Below are positions 6,430 to 14,221 of a stretch of DNA of 48,129 nt, in pieces. Origin of the DNA: JAALKW01 sp963974485 (lineage in GTDB: Bacteria; Pseudomonadota; Gammaproteobacteria; Legionellales; Legionellaceae). The stretch lies in NCBI GenBank assembly GCA_963974485.1, contig CAXBBS010000013.1, forward strand, positions 1 through 48,129. Reading direction: 5' to 3'. Both the position numbers and the translations under genes were made by a program. The notes beneath the pieces were generated by a model. It made no database searches, was not told the DNA's origin, and worked only from the letters and a program-made list of their open reading frames with translations. Each line of letters starts with the position of its first letter. Within the stretch, counting starts at the first letter, position 1.

Positions 6430-7446
6430 CTAAAGTAGACTGTACAACCGAGACACACCTGAGTCTTGTTCATCTTGGTTCACTTCCGTTTCAGAAGCCT
6501 TCCTCTTCGCTTTGGCCTCTTTTCTAGCTTGAGCTGCTTGCCTCATGCGGTCTAAATCTTGATAACCATCATCCACAATTTTTTTTGACTGCGCTAAGGT
6601 TATATCAATAGCGGCATCCCGATTTTTTTCATCAAGGTTATCCAGGGCAGTATCCTGTTTTAATTCTTGCTCAACCGATGAAACAACCTCTGAGAGCGTG
6701 GCAAAAAACGCATGAACACATTCAAAAGAGCGTTGAATTTCAGCATACAAAGCATGAAGCTCAGCTTCTGTTAAAGCCACGCCCTCTTGATGCTCTGACA
6801 GTTTTTTTGATGTACTTTCCAGTAACAGAACAACCGATGCATAACGTTGATTGTACTCACCTACGTTATCAACATGCCCGGCAAGCGTAGATATTCCTTC
6901 GGCTCTTTGTATCTGTTGCTCGCCTAAAGATTCGAATACGGTCTTGAACTGCGCTTCTAATGTTTGGAATGATTGAACGTGACCGTCAATTAACGCCTCT
7001 ATTTTTTCAGCGCCCTCACCTGTGAATGCATCACGATTTCTTGTGATTTTTGCATGCTCCTCAACAATTGAGATAGCCGTAGCGTACAACCCAGTGATTA
7101 ACCCCGTAAGAATCCATGTTATGCCGAGTAATGAACCCACCACGAAACTTGTTGAGGCAACCGCCCCTCCGAGCCAAAGTTTGTCTAACCAAGGCTTGTT
7201 GCTGTACCACTCCACAAAGCGGTCTATACGACTTTTTTTCTCTTGATAGAGTTTTGCAAGCTCACTGATGCTCGGCTTCATGTCACCCATGATTTTGCTT
7301 GGCTTAATGTCATCCATAGCATTGAGTTGGGCTTCTAAATCATACTCAACATCATCAAACACAGGTGTCGATGAGTATTTAATTCCGGACTCATTCACAT
7401 GTGATATTTGTGGGGTCTCAAAGGGCTCTTGGTTGTTTGATGGCAT
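6430..7446 (-). CDS. membrane-anchored coiled-coil protein
   Basis: 338 aa, unrecognised. After a polar N-terminus (about 90 residues), two hydrophobic spans at about 94-130 (LWLGGAVASTSFVVGSLLGI, TWILTGLITGLYATAISIV) form a hairpin. The rest is predominantly helical and rich in E, K, Q and A, with heptad-like stretches (EAQFKTVFESLGEQQIQRAEGIS, QSKKIVDDGYQDLDRMRQAAQARKEAKAKRKA). It is 2 bp downstream of another coiled-coil gene in the same direction, so the two probably form an operon from the promoter at 8211-8239. A role in organising a complex at the membrane is plausible but unproven. Confidence 0.5.
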   Translation of the reverse strand: MPSNNQEPFETPQISHVNESGIKYSSTPVFDDVEYDLEAQLNAMDDIKPSKIMGDMKPSISELAKLYQEKKSRIDRFVEWYSNKPWLDKLWLGGAVASTSFVVGSLLGITWILTGLITGLYATAISIVEEHAKITRNRDAFTGEGAEKIEALIDGHVQSFQTLEAQFKTVFESLGEQQIQRAEGISTLAGHVDNVGEYNQRYASVVLLLESTSKKLSEHQEGVALTEAELHALYAEIQRSFECVHAFFATLSEVVSSVEQELKQDTALDNLDEKNRDAAIDITLAQSKKIVDDGYQDLDRMRQAAQARKEAKAKRKASETEVNQDEQDSGVSRLYSLL

Positions 7447-7448
7447 GA

Positions 7449-8153
7449 TTAAGTCCTTGCAAAGAAGCTAACAGAGGTAGGGGCGTTTTCTTTGTTCTCA
7501 GCGGAATTTTGTGCGCGAAGTTGCTTTTGAAGCGCTTCAACTTCTACCTGCAGCTCATCAATCTCTGCTTGCTGCTCTTTAGCAAAGGCGTTTGTCTGCT
7601 GGGCGTATCGCGAGGTTTCTGCAAGCTGTTTTTCAAGAGCATCAACTTTGAATTCGAGCGTTTCATTTCTGGATTTGAGCGCCTTATTTTCTTGACTCAC
7701 TCGAAGCAATGCAGGAAGGTTATCGAGCTTATCAGAAATCGCTGAAATATCGACTTGTTGTCGACTGATGCTTTCGCCATGGCGTGCTTGCGCCTCAGCT
7801 AAACCTCGCAGTGCCTCTGTCTGTGGTTCAGGTGAAGAAATAACCGGTATTTCTTTGCGTTCTTCCAAAGAGGTTAACTCCGAACCAAAGCGTGTTAACT
7901 CTCCGCCCAAGCTCACATTAAGTTGCTCTTCTTTCTCGCTGAGTTGTGTTAACTTCTCGGTTGAATCAATCACCAGCGCTTCACTATCTGCATGAACAAC
8001 ATTCAAACCACGCTCGACCTCATCATGCATTTCTGGCAAAGGCTTTTCACGAAACCACTGGTGAGTATACATCGCTATAGCTCCACTCCATCCTAAGGCA
8101 GTTTTTGCAGTGGCAAGCGCCGCTGGCGCTGCGGCTAACAAAGGTAATGGCAT
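7449..8153 (-). CDS. coiled-coil protein with N-terminal hydrophobic segment
   Basis: 234 aa. The N-terminus (LPLLAAAPAALATAKTALGW) is hydrophobic and alanine-rich, either a weak signal or a membrane anchor. From about residue 50 to 215 the protein is helical with long heptad runs (LTQLSEKEEQLN, NKALKSRNETLEFKVDALEKQL, EQQAEIDELQVEVEALQKQL), a long coiled coil. It is first in a two-gene operon with the 338-aa protein. No enzyme motif. Could be a structural or anchoring factor; function unknown. Confidence 0.5.
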   Translation of the reverse strand: MPLPLLAAAPAALATAKTALGWSGAIAMYTHQWFREKPLPEMHDEVERGLNVVHADSEALVIDSTEKLTQLSEKEEQLNVSLGGELTRFGSELTSLEERKEIPVISSPEPQTEALRGLAEAQARHGESISRQQVDISAISDKLDNLPALLRVSQENKALKSRNETLEFKVDALEKQLAETSRYAQQTNAFAKEQQAEIDELQVEVEALQKQLRAQNSAENKENAPTSVSFFART

Positions 8154-8210
8154 ATTTTGTCCTTATCGGGTTGATTATATTAATCTGGGTTGATTCCTTC
8201 AGTTGTGCGT

Positions 8211-8239
8211 ATTTTAACCAAAAAGGAATAACTGGTCAA
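8211..8239 (-). promoter_or_regulatory. sigma70-type promoter for the coiled-coil operon
   Basis: On the minus strand, TTGACC (8234-8239) and TAAAAT (8211-8216) are separated by 17 bp and lie 58 bp upstream of the 234-aa gene start. This is a near-consensus housekeeping promoter. Confidence 0.55.
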
Positions 8240-8341
8240 ATGAGGACTTTCTTGTTTTTCTGTAAGACATGCCTTACCCCCTTCGCTTCAGACAATCCTG
8301 TGATACGATGATTTATATACCGCACACCTTAAGCCATAGCG

Positions 8342-8923
8342 ATGCACACAACCCTAGAAACCGAACATTTGATTCTTAGACCGCCTGAGCTAGGTGATGA
8401 AGTACCCCTGAACAATCTCATCTGTCGCTCAAAAGAGTCTCTCAAACCCTGGCTTCCTTGGGCGCACGATACGCGCATCAGCACCACCTTGCAGTTTGTG
8501 GGGCATGCCGTTGAACAATGGGATTCCAGTAAACAAACTAATTTCCCCATGGTGATTTTCCACAAAGAAGACGCTTGTTTGATTGGATGCAGTGGCTTTA
8601 ATGAAAAAAGTAACCCGTCCGTACCCCTCTATGAGCCAGGATACTGGCTTGATACCCGGTACACGGGACGTGGGCTAGCCACGGAGTTCACAACAGCGCT
8701 CACACGCTACGCGTTTGGGAAGCTCAACGCTAAACGTGTACAGCTATCCATCCAAGCCAACAACACCCGAAGCATCAACGTCGCTAAACGCTGTGGCTTT
8801 GAGCTGGAGGCGACCCTGCGTAACGCCTGTGTTGATACCCTCACCGGTGAAGCAGCCGACGTGTCGGTCTTTGCTTGTTTTGACACCAAGAACCTTCCTG
8901 CTCATCAGGCACGCTGGACTTAG
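8342..8923 (+). CDS. GNAT acetyltransferase, RimJ/RimL type
   Basis: 193 aa. It opens with LETEHLILRPPELGD, the typical first strand of RimJ/RimL-like N-acetyltransferases. The acetyl-CoA binding motif A is RYTGRGLATEFTTALTRYAF, followed by AKRVQLSIQANNTRSINVAKRCGFELEATLRNA, the standard C-terminal half with the N-x-x-S motif. Such enzymes acetylate N-termini of ribosomal proteins or small molecules, including toxins and antibiotics. The true substrate cannot be read from the sequence. The gene stands alone, convergent with the Rep gene (5 bp between stops). Frameshift-free and full length. Confidence 0.9.
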   Translation: MHTTLETEHLILRPPELGDEVPLNNLICRSKESLKPWLPWAHDTRISTTLQFVGHAVEQWDSSKQTNFPMVIFHKEDACLIGCSGFNEKSNPSVPLYEPGYWLDTRYTGRGLATEFTTALTRYAFGKLNAKRVQLSIQANNTRSINVAKRCGFELEATLRNACVDTLTGEAADVSVFACFDTKNLPAHQARWT

Positions 8924-8928
8924 TCACC

Positions 8929-10182
8929 TCAAGCCGCCTTTTGCTGCATCTCCATCGCCCCGAGTTGGTCGTGTAGTTTAGCGAGCTTGATGGCGGTACC
9001 CTCAACCACCCGCGCGTTCATCGGGTTAGGTTGTCGCTTGTGTTGTGCCTCCATCATGGTTAAGTAGCGTGTTTCGGTTGAAATCAAGGCTTGAAGCGCT
9101 TGGTAGGCTCGGGCCTCTGCATTCATCGCGGTGACGTGGGTGTATTTACAAGCTTTATCCTCGGCTGAAGGGTAGTACGTGTCTCCCCTGCTCTCTTGGC
9201 GCTTAAGCTTACTTACTTGGGTGGCTTGTTTCTCCTGCTTAGCCTTAAACGCTTGCCCTACGTCCCAATGGTTGTAGAAACCCTTAGGCGTACACCACCG
9301 CTTTTCACGCATGAGTTTAGCAATCAGGTTCATGCGGTGGTGCATGTCTTGAATGCCAGGGAATTGTTTCTCAGTATTCAGTAGCGAGAATACAATCTCA
9401 GAGAACACTTGCTCAGGGCTTGAGAACTCAAGTTGATACTGTGTCTTCAGGTTACGCATCGTGCCCTTGATGTAGTTCTTGGTGGTCTCAGAGAGGCGCT
9501 CACCGATGTGTTGTTCAACGGCGTAGGTTGGGTAGTTAGAGGGCTTGGTTGTCTCAGGGGTTGCTATCACGGGTTCTTCAACACGTGTTTCTGGGGTTGG
9601 GTGATGCTCTTCAAAGCCGTTATCCCCAAAAGTAACGCTACAAGGTTCACTAACTGTATTGTTAGTTGAAGTATTACAATCTTTCTCTTTATATATGGAA
9701 ACTGCCAAATTGGCATTACCGGTAATGCCAACATGTTCCAAAAAAACGCATGGTGTGTTGGTTGACTCTATTGCTTGGACGACCGTTGGTTCGCCCTGCC
9801 CTGCCATGTTCCCCGCAGTTTTGACCTGTCCACCGATAAGTGACATGAGTTTATCGGTCACGCGGATGTAGAGGTTCTTCTTTTTATGTAGGCGATTTAC
9901 TTTTTCAATATAACCGGCGTCTGCGAATAATTTGAGGTATCGGCCTACGGAGCGCACGGAAAGACGAGACTCCTGAGCGATTTGAGCGATGCTACGCGTG
10001 AACCATATGTTGTCATCGTCTAATATGTAGGTAGATATCTGCCACCAATACACCAGCTTATCTAAAAGCATCGCTTGGCTGTAATTGCTGGTGATGTCTT
10101 GTAGTCGTTCAAACGATGCATGGTGCACCGATGAGAGGTTCTTGGAAGTGCAAGAAGCACCTTTGTTTTTATTTTTATTCAT
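8929..10182 (-). CDS. putative plasmid replication initiator (HTH protein)
   Basis: 417 aa. Residues 33-115 (SQAMLLDKLVYWWQ, WFTRSIAQIAQESRLSVRSVGRYLKLFADAGYIEK) form a winged-helix region like the N-terminal DNA-binding part of RepA_N-type and primosome-like replication proteins. Residues about 120-225 are a low-complexity linker. The remainder is helical (ETTKNYIKGTMRNL, HHRMNLIAKLMREKRWCTPKGF). This C-terminal block weakly resembles the protein at 21599-22660. The gene encodes a palindrome in its linker (9703-9731). It lies downstream of parAB, leftward. Rep identity is inferred from domain and context; it could instead be a regulator. Confidence 0.5.
   Translation of the reverse strand: MNKNKNKGASCTSKNLSSVHHASFERLQDITSNYSQAMLLDKLVYWWQISTYILDDDNIWFTRSIAQIAQESRLSVRSVGRYLKLFADAGYIEKVNRLHKKKNLYIRVTDKLMSLIGGQVKTAGNMAGQGEPTVVQAIESTNTPCVFLEHVGITGNANLAVSIYKEKDCNTSTNNTVSEPCSVTFGDNGFEEHHPTPETRVEEPVIATPETTKPSNYPTYAVEQHIGERLSETTKNYIKGTMRNLKTQYQLEFSSPEQVFSEIVFSLLNTEKQFPGIQDMHHRMNLIAKLMREKRWCTPKGFYNHWDVGQAFKAKQEKQATQVSKLKRQESRGDTYYPSAEDKACKYTHVTAMNAEARAYQALQALISTETRYLTMMEAQHKRQPNPMNARVVEGTAIKLAKLHDQLGAMEMQQKAA
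9703..9731. repeat. overlapping palindromes inside the rep gene (candidate oriV)
   Basis: TGCCAA-A-TTGGCA (9703-9715) overlaps a 22-bp perfect palindrome whose halves are TTGGCATTACC (9710-9720) and GGTAATGCCAA (9721-9731). The TGCCAA/TTGGCA core thus occurs three times. The flank at 9655-9700 is strongly AT-rich, and a DnaA-box-like TTATCCCCA lies at 9620-9628. Palindromic or iteron origins inside the linker region of rep genes are known in RepA_N-type plasmids. Confidence 0.45.
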
Positions 10183-10215
10183 GCGTGCATCATCCTTAGC
10201 GCTTATACCAATAAA

Positions 10216-10244
10216 TTGACAAAATTTTTGGTAAACACTAAAAT
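10216..10244 (+). promoter_or_regulatory. strong sigma70-type promoter facing away from rep
   Basis: TTGACA (10216-10221) and TAAAAT (10239-10244) are separated by exactly 17 bp, an almost consensus promoter reading rightward, away from the leftward rep gene. Inverted TACCAA/TTGGTA arms (10206-10211, 10228-10233) overlap it and could be a repressor site. Confidence 0.6.
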
Positions 10245-10250
10245 GAAGGT

Positions 10251-10308
10251 GCGAGGTTCATTGTAGTGTCATACCAATTTATGGCCTGGTTTTAACCGGG
10301 CCTTTTGG
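10251..10308 (+). ncRNA. candidate short antisense (copy-control) RNA
   Basis: Downstream of the promoter at 10216-10244 there is no coding frame of any length. After about 32 bases comes a GC-rich hairpin (GGCCTGGTT at 10283-10291, AACCGGGCC at 10294-10302, one G-T pair) followed by TTTT, an intrinsic-terminator shape. The predicted product is a 50-60-base RNA complementary to the parB-rep intergenic region. This resembles the counter-transcribed RNAs that control plasmid copy number. Ends are predicted, not measured. Confidence 0.45.
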
Positions 10309-10330
10309 TTCTTCGTATAAAATTTTTATT

Positions 10331-10897
10331 TCATAGATTTGTACTCTTGCTATTAATCCTTAATAACACGCTATAAGCCTCTTCGTTAACACGTAAATTA
10401 AGAAAACCACCTTTTGATGTTTTCCCTTTTTCTCTCGTAATAAAGCCTTTTGTTATCAATCTATTTATTGATACTTTGGTAGAACCAATGGATGCAGTGA
10501 TATTATCTGCCAGCGCTTTCGTATGAATTGGCCCTGTTTCTAATCTATCTTTAGAACACATGTTTATTATTATATTTAAAATTTTTTTTTGCAGCCCTGT
10601 TAAGTTTGTTAGCTGTAACTCCATAGATATAGCGGGGCTTGAAGCTTCTTTTTTATCTTCCGGGATAGTGTTTTTAGGTTTGATTGTCTCACTTGGTTTA
10701 TTACTGATGTGATCAGCTGTATCGCTATGAGCTTTGGGTTCTGGAATGGATTTTAATGACACCTCTTTTTCTTCAATGATCACATTTGAAGTTGATGATT
10801 CATTTTGATCGTTACCAGTCAAATCCCATGGTCGATACGCATGTTTAACAAAGCCTTTTTTGTTTCTTGCTGATACGATGTCTTTTAGGTCAGGCAT
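10331..10897 (-). CDS. ParB-like centromere-binding partner (winged helix)
   Basis: 188 aa, 10 bp downstream of parA, with AAGGAG before its ATG. The N-terminus has a basic motif KKGFVKHAYRPWDL, then about 60 low-complexity residues (possible flexible linker). The C-terminal 100 residues (LTGLQKKILNIIINMC, ALADNITASIGSTKVSINRLITKGFITREKGKTSKGGFLNLRV) are a MarR/winged-helix fold. It lacks the ParB nuclease/CTPase motifs, so it is not a canonical ParB. By position it should bind the 12-bp array and stimulate ParA, like the small non-ParB partners of other plasmid ParA systems. Assignment is by context. Confidence 0.6.
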   Translation of the reverse strand: MPDLKDIVSARNKKGFVKHAYRPWDLTGNDQNESSTSNVIIEEKEVSLKSIPEPKAHSDTADHISNKPSETIKPKNTIPEDKKEASSPAISMELQLTNLTGLQKKILNIIINMCSKDRLETGPIHTKALADNITASIGSTKVSINRLITKGFITREKGKTSKGGFLNLRVNEEAYSVLLRINSKSTNL

Positions 10898-10907
10898 GGT
10901 TTTCTCC

Positions 10908-11918
10908 TTAAGCCATTACCGCATGACTTTGCTCAGATCTTGGTTTAGCATTTTTTGTTTGGGCGGGCGTTATTTCCAGAAGTTCACGAGTTAGTCTGTC
11001 AAAATCATCGCGAACAGAAGATTTCTTAATAACTTTAAAGACGTTTTTGTTTTCATCTGTAATATTGGGTATCTCTTGGGCGAACTGAACGGTTGTTGAT
11101 AGGACTTTACCTTCTAATTCAGAGTCTGATAGCAGTGATACAACAGCTTTATCAGATAGAATCGTTTTGCTGCTGAATTTATTCAGATAAACACGGTACG
11201 CAATATTTTTTTTATACGTTTTATTAAGCATATCTATTTCTTGTTTTAGGATTTTCAATCCTTTGGCGCTAAATTTATCAGGGCTCAAAGGCGCTAGAAT
11301 AATATCAGCATATAAACTTGCCGCTGTTACGGCCTGACCCATTGTTGGTGGGCAGTCAATAAATATAAAGTCATATTCATTCTCGATTGGTTCGAGTAGG
11401 TTTTCATAAAACTTATCCAAGGGTAATCGTTGATTAACAATTTCATTATCAAGAATTACATTTTCTATTCTACTTGAAATTAAATCGACGCCATTTGATA
11501 ATGGGATAATACAGTCTCTGATTGATATTTTTTTGTCTTTAATAACATCGATAAGAACGGGATATTGTTCGGGGTCAACATTATTGGCATCTGTTAAATT
11601 TCCCTGTGGATCAGCATCAATTAATAAAACACGAGCTCCGTAAGAGTTTGCACAGCTTGATATGCTATCGATGGTTGTTGTTTTGCCTGTGCCGCCTTTT
11701 ACGATCTGACCAACAATCCTTTTTTTCTTGAAGGATATTTCAAACAGGTCTTTGGCTATTGCGTAATTTATACAAGATTTATTACCTATCTTTGGGCAGG
11801 TTAAGTTTTTGTTTTTAAGTTTTCGGTGAACGCCTTGAACCGAAATATCTAAAAATGTCGCTGCATTTGCAATTGACATCTTTGGTGAATAGGTTTCGTT
11901 TGCATCTGTATTAAGCAT
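10908..11918 (-). CDS. parA: ParA partition ATPase with N-terminal HTH
   Basis: 336 aa. Residues 15-40 (SIANAATFLDISVQGVHRKL) form a MerR-like helix-turn-helix, so the protein can also bind DNA as an autorepressor, as in P1-type ParA. The deviant Walker A KGGTGKTTT is at 74-82, the Walker A' LLIDADPQGNLT at 98-109, and FIFIDCPPTMG is the Walker B region. It moves plasmid copies apart on the nucleoid using ATP. It forms an operon with the winged-helix gene downstream. A good promoter (11952-11981) and the repeat array (12038-12493) lie upstream. Confidence 0.93.
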   Translation of the reverse strand: MLNTDANETYSPKMSIANAATFLDISVQGVHRKLKNKNLTCPKIGNKSCINYAIAKDLFEISFKKKRIVGQIVKGGTGKTTTIDSISSCANSYGARVLLIDADPQGNLTDANNVDPEQYPVLIDVIKDKKISIRDCIIPLSNGVDLISSRIENVILDNEIVNQRLPLDKFYENLLEPIENEYDFIFIDCPPTMGQAVTAASLYADIILAPLSPDKFSAKGLKILKQEIDMLNKTYKKNIAYRVYLNKFSSKTILSDKAVVSLLSDSELEGKVLSTTVQFAQEIPNITDENKNVFKVIKKSSVRDDFDRLTRELLEITPAQTKNAKPRSEQSHAVMA

Positions 11919-11951
11919 GGCTTCATCAGTCCTTTGTTTACGTTTTCATTC

Positions 11952-11981
11952 ATAATAGTTGCTTAACTTAAACCAAGTCAA
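11952..11981 (-). promoter_or_regulatory. parAB promoter
   Basis: On the minus strand, TTGACT (11976-11981) and TATTAT (11952-11957) are separated by 18 bp, about 35 bp upstream of the parA ATG. It lies between parA and the repeat array, so a complex on the repeats could silence it. Confidence 0.6.
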
Positions 11982-12037
11982 TATTAAAATAGATTATTTT
12001 TTTTGATTTTAGATCAATTTGTTACGCTCCATTTAGG

Positions 12038-12493
12038 TTATTACCCAAGCTGTTACCTAAGCTGTTATCTAAGTTGTTATCTAAGCTGTTATCTAAGCTG
12101 TTATCTTAGTTGTTACCTAAGTTGTTATCTTAGTTGTTACCTAAGCTGTTATCTAAGTTGTTACCTAAGCTGTTATCTAAGTTGTTACCTAAGTTGTTAC
12201 CTAAGCTGTTATCTAAGCTGTTATCTAAGTTGTTACCTAAGTTGTTACCTAAGCTGTTATCTAAGTTGTTACCTAAGCTGTTATCTAAGTTGTTACCTAA
12301 GTTGTTATCTAAGTTGTTATCTAAGCTGTTATCTAAGTTGTTACCTAAGCTGTTACCTAAGCTGTTATCTAAGTTGTTACCTAATCTGTTATCTAAGTTG
12401 TTACCTAAGCTGTTACCTAAGTTGTTATCTAAGCTGTTACCTAAGCTGTTACCCAAGTTGTTACCTAAGCTGTTATCTAAGTTGTTACCTAAG
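12038..12493. repeat. 38 tandem 12-bp repeats, candidate centromere (parS)
   Basis: The unit is YTGTTAYCTAAG, repeated every 12 bp without interruption. The first unit (12038-12049) is degenerate; the other 37 match apart from the two Y positions and four single changes (units starting 12098, 12122, 12374 and 12446). By hand count, 27 of the 37 are one of two types, CTGTTATCTAAG (13) or TTGTTACCTAAG (14). The array stands upstream of parAB, and its period of 12 leaves all forward frames open, which explains spurious ORFs there. Tandem direct repeats next to a parA operon are characteristic plasmid centromeres. Confidence 0.85.
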
Positions 12494-12636
12494 TTTATTA
12501 CACGCCCCTACTGAAAAAAATATTAGATAATGATCTAATAATGCTATTTTTCAGGATAAAATCGTCGCTCAAGAGGGCAGGGGAGGGTTAATCCGGTATA
12601 ATATTTAAATTAATGCCTTGGTGATTAAGAAAACAC

Positions 12637-13527
12637 ATGCTGATTTCACATAAAGATGATGAGCAATTTAATTTAAAAAAACATATTGTCAATTTGAGCA
12701 GTGGACTGGGCGACACATCCGATCTTGATGAAAAGATAAAACTTTTAACTGAACTAAGTGAATTTGAATTAGGCCGTTTTTTGCTTACTCAGCGAGGGCT
12801 TAATGGGTATTGGACTGCTTATGTGATTTTGCATGGGCCAATCTTTGTTGGTTTGTCGCCTCTAGAGTCATGGATCCTTCATCGCGCACCTGGTATTAAA
12901 GGAACACGAGAGCGGTTTTTTATTTTTCAACAACAAGTGCAAAAGCGGCTATTAAATAATATGGCTTTAGCGTCGATACCCTGTGGTCTTATGGATGATT
13001 TATTAACCTTGGATTATAGTGAGCTGAGTGATATTACACTGACTGGCATCGATTTGGACCTGTCATCGCTAAATTTGGCGAGAAAAAATGCTATAATCAA
13101 GAGCATTGATTTTGCTAACTTCATACAAGAAGATGCTTGGGATTTTGAGGCAAAGGATTCGTTTGATGCCATCGTCAGTAATGGTTTGAATATATATGAA
13201 CCCGAACCCAAGAGGCTTCTTGAGCTGTATACGCAATTTTATTCTGCACTTAGAGATGAAGGCACTTTGATAACAAGCTTTGTCACGCCACCACCAGTTA
13301 TTTCGTCACGCTCGCCATGGAAGCACGTTAATGAAGAGCATGCTTTAATGCAACGATTAATCTTTGGTGAACTGATGAAGGTTAATTGGCAGTCTTATCA
13401 ACTAGAAGAGGATGTTGTTCATCAGCTTGAGCAGGTGGGTTTTCGTGTTCAAGAGGTAATTTATGACAGCCAATGTGTTTTTCCAACAATTATTGCAAAA
13501 AAAAACTGTAAACCATCATTAAATTAA
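12637..13527 (+). CDS. class I SAM-dependent methyltransferase
   Basis: 296 aa. The core Rossmann motifs appear as LASIPCGLMDDLL (motif I, residues about 111-123, with unusual residues instead of GxGxG), TLTGIDLDLSSLNLARKNA (acidic residue at the end of strand 2), EDAWDF (motif III region) and FDAIVSNGLNIYEPE (motif IV). The 100-residue N-terminal helical extension and the C-terminal FRVQEVIYDSQCVFPTIIAKK are consistent with small-molecule methyltransferases. The substrate cannot be told. A TATAAT at 12597-12602 lies 34 bp upstream of the start. It precedes the LOG-family gene in the same direction, separated by 38 bp. Confidence 0.75.
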   Translation: MLISHKDDEQFNLKKHIVNLSSGLGDTSDLDEKIKLLTELSEFELGRFLLTQRGLNGYWTAYVILHGPIFVGLSPLESWILHRAPGIKGTRERFFIFQQQVQKRLLNNMALASIPCGLMDDLLTLDYSELSDITLTGIDLDLSSLNLARKNAIIKSIDFANFIQEDAWDFEAKDSFDAIVSNGLNIYEPEPKRLLELYTQFYSALRDEGTLITSFVTPPPVISSRSPWKHVNEEHALMQRLIFGELMKVNWQSYQLEEDVVHQLEQVGFRVQEVIYDSQCVFPTIIAKKNCKPSLN

Positions 13528-13565
13528 TTTTGAAATAAAATTCTTGTGCTTTTAGGGAGGTTTTC

Positions 13566-14102
13566 ATGCCATCAGTATGCGTATATTTAGGCGCCAACTT
13601 TGGATTGGATAACACGCTTGAAGAAAAAGTGGTTCAACTTGCAAATCATATTTGCCAGCGGGGTCTCACCCTTGTGTATGGTGGTTCGAGTCTTGGAATA
13701 ATGGGCCTTTTGGCGAAAACAGTTAAAGAGCAGGGTGGGTGTGTGGTCGGGGTGATTACTGAACACCTTCTTGACAAAGAAAAGCCACTAAAGAACTTAG
13801 ATGCTCTGCATATTGTGAAGTCCATGCAGGATAGAAAAAAAATGATGCAAGATCTATCTGATGCGTTTGTTGTCATGCCTGGCGGTCTTGGTACACTTGA
13901 GGAAGCGATCGAAACGTGGAATGCCATCAAAATTGGCGAAATGAAAAAGCGTATAGGATTTCTTAATGTTGGTGGGTATTTCGATCATTTGTTTGCGTTC
14001 ATGAGCCACTGCCATAAACAAGGATTTGTCATGGAAGAACATGCGCATATCCCTGTCATTCATGACGATGTAGGGGCTTTGATAGGTGCGTTATTCGATT
14101 AA
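13566..14102 (+). CDS. LOG-family nucleotide phosphoribohydrolase
   Basis: 178 aa. The family signatures are YGGSSLGIMG (residues 38-47), the SMQDRKKMM loop (86-94) and MPGGLGTLEEAIE (104-116), the PGGxGTxxE motif that holds the ribose phosphate. LOG enzymes cleave the N-glycosidic bond of nucleoside 5'-monophosphates (cytokinin activation in plants, AMP or pyrimidine nucleotides in bacteria). Length is normal. The ribosome-binding site AGGGAGG is strong. The gene sits between a methyltransferase and a GNAT gene, suggesting a small-molecule modification island. Confidence 0.92.
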   Translation: MPSVCVYLGANFGLDNTLEEKVVQLANHICQRGLTLVYGGSSLGIMGLLAKTVKEQGGCVVGVITEHLLDKEKPLKNLDALHIVKSMQDRKKMMQDLSDAFVVMPGGLGTLEEAIETWNAIKIGEMKKRIGFLNVGGYFDHLFAFMSHCHKQGFVMEEHAHIPVIHDDVGALIGALFD

Positions 14103-14221
14103 CCGTATTTTAATAGAAGTATTTTGATATTGTAGTACGCGTTTTTAGCCCGTAAAATGCGTGGTGACAAGTGTAGTAATCACCAACATGGGTCATTTTA
14201 GAGAGGTGGAATCAAGCTGTT

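Noticed and set aside
10283..10302. Hairpin as the parAB terminator
   Set aside because: The T-run is on the plus-strand side only, so it terminates rightward, not leftward, transcription.
12003..12530. Long open frames over the repeat array (175 aa SCYL repeats, 126 aa and 108 aa on the other strand)
   Set aside because: A 12-bp period without stops keeps several frames open on both strands; the tetrapeptide repeats are by-products of the DNA array, not proteins.
14162..14185. TGGTGA/TCACCA 6-bp inverted repeat upstream of the second GNAT gene
   Set aside because: Arms too short and no promoter geometry; expected by chance at this length.
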